Shown: positions 5,733-8,873 of the stretch, piece by piece | Layout: every line of letters begins with the position of its first letter | Numbering within the stretch: the first letter of the stretch is position 1 | Assembly (NCBI GenBank): GCA_025355395.1 | Contig: JANXZT010000449.1 | Span: forward strand, 1-8,873 | Source: Betaproteobacteria bacterium | GTDB lineage: Bacteria > Pseudomonadota > Gammaproteobacteria > Burkholderiales > Casimicrobiaceae | Length of the DNA stretch: 8,873 nt | Reading direction: 5' to 3' | The notes under the pieces: model-generated | What the model saw: the letters and a program-made list of their open reading frames with translations, nothing else | Told to the model about the DNA's origin: nothing | Database searches by the model: none | Made by a program: the position numbers and the translations under genes

Positions 5733-6866
5733 ATGCGTCTTGCGCTCGTTCGCCAGCGGTATACGCCGTACGGCGGCGCCGAGCGGTTCATCGAGCGTGC
5801 GCTGGAAGCATTGAGCGGCCGCGGCATCGATATCCTGATCGTGACGCGCCGGTGGAGCGCAGCGGCCACGCCACACGTCACACCGATCATCATCGATCCG
5901 CCGCATCTCGGGCGCCGGTGGCGGCAGGCGAGCTTCGATCGGGCCGTGTGCCGCCGCCTTGCCAACGAGCTGGATTTGCTGGTGCAGTCGCATGAGCGCA
6001 TTGCCTGCTGCGACATCTATCGGGCCGGCGATGGCGTGCATGCGGTGTGGCTGGAAGAAAAAAACCGCGCACGCGGTGCTGCGGTCCGGCTTGCGACGCG
6101 GCTGGATCCATTTCATCGGTATCTCCTGCGCGCCGAGCGGGCGCTCTTTGCGAGTCCGCGGTTGAAGGCCGTGATCTGCATCTCGAAGATGGTGCAACGC
6201 GAGATCGCCGAACGCTTCGGTCTGCCCGAGGAACGGCTTCCGGTCATCTACAACGCGATCGATACCGATGCTTATCATCCCCGCTTGCGGGAAGCCCGCG
6301 CGTCGATCCGAACGTGTGCCGCAATTCCGGGCGATGCGACAGTCTTTCTGCTCGTGGGCAGCGGCTATGCACGAAAAGGCGTCGCCCAGGCACTTGCTGC
6401 ACTCGCCCGGCTACCGACGAGCGCGCACCTGGTCGTCGTCGGCCGCGACCGCCACGAGCGACGCTATCGGCGGTTGGCGCAAAACCTCGGCGTGGCTTCG
6501 CGCGTCACGTTCGCCGGCCCGCAGGACGATCCCAAGCCCTGGTACGGCGCCGCGGATGTGTTTCTTCTGCCAACACTCTACGATGCGCTCTCCAATGCCG
6601 TGCTCGAAGCGATGGCCTGCGGTCTGCCGGTGATCACCAGCACCCGCTGCGGCGCGGGTGAGCTGGTGACGGCGCACGATGCGGGAACCGTATGCGATGC
6701 GCGTGACGTGCCGGCGATTGCACACGCGATGCAACAGCTCCTCGACGCCGATTTGCGCGCGTGCCAAGGCGCTGCCGCGCGCGCCGCTGTGCTTCCGCTC
6801 ACGCCGGAGGCAATGGCAACGCGACTTCTGGCGTTGTATGAAGAACTGCTTGCTCCTGCGCAATGA
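5733..6866 (+). CDS. WaaG-like GT4 LPS core glycosyltransferase
   Basis: A 377-residue GT-B enzyme resembling WaaG (RfaG), which adds the first outer-core hexose from a UDP-sugar to heptose on LPS. The N-terminal domain begins MRLALVRQRYTPYGGAERF. CCDIYRAGDGVHAV follows at 92-105, then a RYLLRAERALFASPRLKAV helix region. The C-terminal domain has GSGYARKGV at 209-217 with the intact R214-K215 pair (compare GSDFGRKGV in E. coli WaaG), GPQDDPKPWYGAADVFLLP at 262-280, and D284-x7-E292 before AMACGLPVITS. It ends cleanly after the final helix (LLALYEELLAPAQ), the usual GT4 length. ATG 5733 is preferred over the adjoining GTG 5730 because MRLALVRQ aligns exactly with the upstream paralogue. There is no clear Shine-Dalgarno site. 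The gene lies 21 nt after its paralogue and is probably in the same operon. The sugar added is inferred from WaaG similarity only. Confidence 0.88.
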   Translation: MRLALVRQRYTPYGGAERFIERALEALSGRGIDILIVTRRWSAAATPHVTPIIIDPPHLGRRWRQASFDRAVCRRLANELDLLVQSHERIACCDIYRAGDGVHAVWLEEKNRARGAAVRLATRLDPFHRYLLRAERALFASPRLKAVICISKMVQREIAERFGLPEERLPVIYNAIDTDAYHPRLREARASIRTCAAIPGDATVFLLVGSGYARKGVAQALAALARLPTSAHLVVVGRDRHERRYRRLAQNLGVASRVTFAGPQDDPKPWYGAADVFLLPTLYDALSNAVLEAMACGLPVITSTRCGAGELVTAHDAGTVCDARDVPAIAHAMQQLLDADLRACQGAAARAAVLPLTPEAMATRLLALYEELLAPAQ

Positions 6867-6903
6867 GCACGCGCGCAGCCTTCGAATGTCCGCGACGCCG
6901 CGC

Positions 6904-6909
6904 TATACT
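6904..6909 (+). promoter_or_regulatory. Candidate -10 element upstream of msbA
   Basis: TATACT matches the sigma-70 -10 consensus in five of six positions and stands out in GC-rich DNA in the 89-nt gap before msbA. The best -35 partner is the weak TTCGAA at 6882-6887, with a 16-nt spacer. It would give msbA a start of its own with a leader of about 40 nt, in addition to read-through from the glycosyltransferase genes. There is no terminator-like hairpin with a T run in this gap, so read-through looks possible. Confidence 0.35.
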
Positions 6910-6955
6910 GCGCCGTTGTTGGCCTTGCGCTCGTCCGCGCCGCCTATCCCGTTAA

Positions 6956-8710
6956 ATGACCGGCACCACCTTCTACTTGCGCCTGATGCGCTACGTGCGT
7001 CCCTACATGTGGGCGTTCGGCATCGCGGTGCTCGGCATGCTGATCGTCGCGGCGGGCGATCTGATGCTCGCCTATCTGGTCATTCCGATTGTCAGGAATT
7101 TCCAGACGCCCGATCCGACGAAGACGCAGTGGCTGCCGATCGTGCTCGTCGTCGTGTTCCTGTTGCGCGGCATTGGCGCCTACCTTTCCGAATACGGCAT
7201 GGGCTGGACCGGCTATCGCGTCGTTTTCGACCTGCGCCGCGACCTGGTCGACAAGATCCTGCGCCTGCCCACCGTGTATTACGATACACACGCGGCGGGC
7301 ATGGTGCAGTCGAAGATCTCGTTCGATGCACACCAGCTCGCGGCGGCCGCATCGGGCACGATCACCAACGCCCTGCGCTCCTCGCTCACCATCATCGGCA
7401 GCTTCGGCTACCTGGTCTGGCTCAACTGGCAGTTGACGCTCTTGACCCTGGTGGTCGTGCCCATCGTGGGCGTGATCATCCGCTACTTCAGCCGCCGCCT
7501 GCGGCGCATCGCGCATGACATCCAGGACCGCTCCGCTTCGATGACGCGCGTGCTGGAAGAGATCATTCACGGCCATCGCGTGGTGCGCGTGTTCGGAGGT
7601 GAAGCGTACGAGCGCGGCCGCGCAGTCGCCGCGGCCAACCGCCTGCGCCTCGCGATGTCGAAGGAATCGTCGTCGACGGCCGGCAGCTCTCCCATCACCG
7701 TGTTTTTCGCCGCCTGCGCGGTCGGATTCATCCTGTGGGTAGCCCTTGGGCAAAGCCATGCCGGCACCCTCGACTTCGCAATGTTCCTTTCCTATACCGT
7801 GGCCCTCATCACGCTGCTCGACCGGCTGAAGGGACTTACCGGCATCAACGCCTCGGTCCAGCGCGGCATCGCTGCCGCCGAGAGTATCTTCGGGCTTCTC
7901 GATCATCCCGAGGAGGAAGACACGGGTACCGTCGTGCTCGACCATTGTCGCGGCGACTTGCGTTTCGATCGGGTTTCGCTGCGCTACGAAGGGCAGGATA
8001 GCGAGGCGCTGTCCGACATCGTGCTGCACATCGAGCCGGGCGAAACGGTTGCCCTGGTGGGGCCCTCCGGTGCCGGCAAGACCTCGCTCATCAATCTCAT
8101 CCCGCGCTTCTACGAGCCGACCGCAGGCCGCATGTTCATCGATGGCCACGACATCACCACCCTTACCCTTGCGAGCCTGCGGGCGCAGATCGCCATGGTG
8201 TCGCAGGACGTGCTGCTCTTCAACGACACCATTGCCGCCAACATTGCCTATGGCGCGATGACCGGCGCCACCCGTCATGACATCGAGCGCGCCGCGACTG
8301 CAGCCCACGCGCTCGATTTCATCCGCGCCCTGCCCGAAGGCTTCGACACGTCCGTGGGCGAGCATGGCGTCCGCTTGTCCGGCGGTCAGCGCCAGCGTAT
8401 CGCGATCGCGCGGGCGCTGTTGAAGAATGCGCCGATCCTGATCCTCGACGAAGCCACTTCCGCGCTCGATTCCGAATCGGAGCGGCAGGTGCAAGCCGCG
8501 CTCGATACCCTGATGCAGGGCCGGACCACCATCGTGATCGCCCACCGCTTGTCCACGGTCGAGCGGGCCGATCGCATCGTCGTGCTCGACCAGGGCCGCA
8601 CCGTGGAAGCCGGCACCCACGACGAGCTCGTCGCGCGCGACGGCATTTACGCGCGCCTCTACCGGCTGCAATTCACCGGCGAAACCGAGACCGCCACCGC
8701 CGCGGCATGA
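6956..8710 (+). CDS. msbA: Lipid A export ABC transporter MsbA (fused permease/ATPase)
   Basis: A 584-residue half-transporter that works as a homodimer in the inner membrane, using ATP to flip lipid A-core from the cytoplasmic to the periplasmic leaflet. The N-terminal half (about 1-310) has six hydrophobic segments, including MWAFGIAVLGMLIVAAG, WLPIVLVVVFLLRGIGA, LTLLTLVVVPIVGVII and TVFFAACAVGFILWVAL. The nucleotide-binding domain is complete: A-loop Y344, Walker A GPSGAGKTS at 369-377, Q-loop Q417, signature LSGGQ at 474-478, Walker B ending D498-E499, and switch H530. Length matches E. coli MsbA (582). The N-terminus MTGTTFYLRLMRYVRPYMWAF starts at ATG 6956; no clear Shine-Dalgarno site is visible. 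Position directly after LPS core glycosyltransferases supports the lipid A substrate over other type IV ABC exporters, which share the fold. Nothing suggests inactivation. Confidence 0.92.
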   Translation: MTGTTFYLRLMRYVRPYMWAFGIAVLGMLIVAAGDLMLAYLVIPIVRNFQTPDPTKTQWLPIVLVVVFLLRGIGAYLSEYGMGWTGYRVVFDLRRDLVDKILRLPTVYYDTHAAGMVQSKISFDAHQLAAAASGTITNALRSSLTIIGSFGYLVWLNWQLTLLTLVVVPIVGVIIRYFSRRLRRIAHDIQDRSASMTRVLEEIIHGHRVVRVFGGEAYERGRAVAAANRLRLAMSKESSSTAGSSPITVFFAACAVGFILWVALGQSHAGTLDFAMFLSYTVALITLLDRLKGLTGINASVQRGIAAAESIFGLLDHPEEEDTGTVVLDHCRGDLRFDRVSLRYEGQDSEALSDIVLHIEPGETVALVGPSGAGKTSLINLIPRFYEPTAGRMFIDGHDITTLTLASLRAQIAMVSQDVLLFNDTIAANIAYGAMTGATRHDIERAATAAHALDFIRALPEGFDTSVGEHGVRLSGGQRQRIAIARALLKNAPILILDEATSALDSESERQVQAALDTLMQGRTTIVIAHRLSTVERADRIVVLDQGRTVEAGTHDELVARDGIYARLYRLQFTGETETATAAA

Positions 8711-8744
8711 CCGCTGGATGCGTCGGGCTCGTCGATTGCGGACT

Positions 8745-8873
8745 TATGACTAATTAGTGTAGTGCTTCGTTCTGTTTGGAACTTAAATTGCGATTAGCGC
8801 GGATCACCTTGGCGAGGATGTCGTGAGCCTTGGCGGTCCAGACGAAAGGCTTGGGTTTTTTGTTGTGCACGGC
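8745..8873 (-). mobile_element. 3' end of an IS630-type insertion sequence (runs off the window)
   Basis: The transposase fragment identifies an insertion element whose right-hand portion enters the window from its end. Base composition changes sharply here: 8741-8800 is much richer in A/T than the neighbouring msbA. IS630 elements insert at TA. TA at 8745-8746 and TA at 8751-8752 are candidate junctions, and CTAATTAG at 8750-8757 is a perfect palindrome over the transposase stop. The outer boundary is therefore a guess, because the other inverted repeat lies outside the window. Confidence 0.6.
8754..8873 (-). CDS. IS630-family transposase, C-terminal 39 residues (partial)
   Basis: Reading from the window edge on the minus strand gives 39 residues ending at TAA 8754-8756. 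The segment KKPKPFVWTAKAHDILAKV, ending in SSKQNEALH, is typical of the extreme C-terminus of IS630-type DDE transposases, where a PxPFxWT motif followed by an amphipathic helix ends the protein. The catalytic residues are outside the window, so it cannot be said whether the gene is intact. It is convergent with msbA, with 43 nt between the two stop codons. The family call rests on recognition of the C-terminal motif. Confidence 0.75.
   Translation of the reverse strand, partial: AVHNKKPKPFVWTAKAHDILAKVIRANRNLSSKQNEALH

Noticed and set aside
5403..6278. 291-codon open frame antisense across the junction of the two GT4 genes
   Set aside because: It overlaps two well-supported genes, is low-complexity and has no recognisable motif.
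6863..6955. 30-codon frame starting as ATGA at the stop of the second GT4
   Set aside because: It is Arg/Pro/Cys-rich with no ribosome site and covers the likely msbA promoter.
6944..8671. 575-codon open frame antisense to msbA
   Set aside because: It mirrors a complete, motif-perfect msbA. Long antisense frames are expected when third codon positions are nearly all G or C. The product is His/Asp/Arg-rich with no recognisable domain.
1..8873. CRISPR arrays, tRNA or rRNA genes, riboswitches
   Set aside because: No repeated spacer pattern, cloverleaf-like sequence or known RNA motif was recognised by eye.

Overview
The window looks like a chromosomal segment of a high-GC Proteobacterium, most probably a betaproteobacterium. 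The evidence is the strong G/C third-position bias, an argB-slmA pair, and a lipopolysaccharide (LPS) core cluster made of a heptosyltransferase III (WaaQ/RfaQ type), WaaG-like glycosyltransferases and MsbA. The lineage is inferred from gene content and protein style, not from a marker gene.

Layout. Bases 1-92 are the end of an unidentified upstream region. Bases 93-1342 (+) hold moeB, an E1-like adenylyltransferase for molybdopterin synthase, followed closely by a small exported DUF4864-type protein. Bases 1424-2923 (-) hold argB (N-acetylglutamate kinase) followed 18 nt later by slmA (nucleoid-occlusion TetR-family factor). The two are probably cotranscribed from a promoter with a TACAAT -10 at 2999-3004. 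The stretch 2924-3138 is the only sizeable non-coding region and lies between divergent argB and waaQ.

Bases 3139-8710 (+) form an LPS core/export cluster. It runs waaQ-like heptosyltransferase, a GT4 glycosyltransferase with a long disordered tail, a second GT4 that is its close tandem paralogue, and the lipid A-core flippase msbA. The first two genes overlap by one base, and the two GT4 genes are 21 nt apart. Together they would extend the inner/outer core on lipid A at the cytoplasmic face and then flip the product across the inner membrane. The window ends in the 3' end of an IS630-type transposase gene (-), which lies 43 nt past msbA and appears to close off the cluster.

No clearly new multi-gene system is visible. 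The most unusual part is the tandem GT4 pair. The two proteins align without a gap over about 375 residues (about 53% identity by hand count). Only the upstream copy has lost the conserved phosphate-binding lysine and carries an extra 109-residue, Pro/Ala-rich tail.
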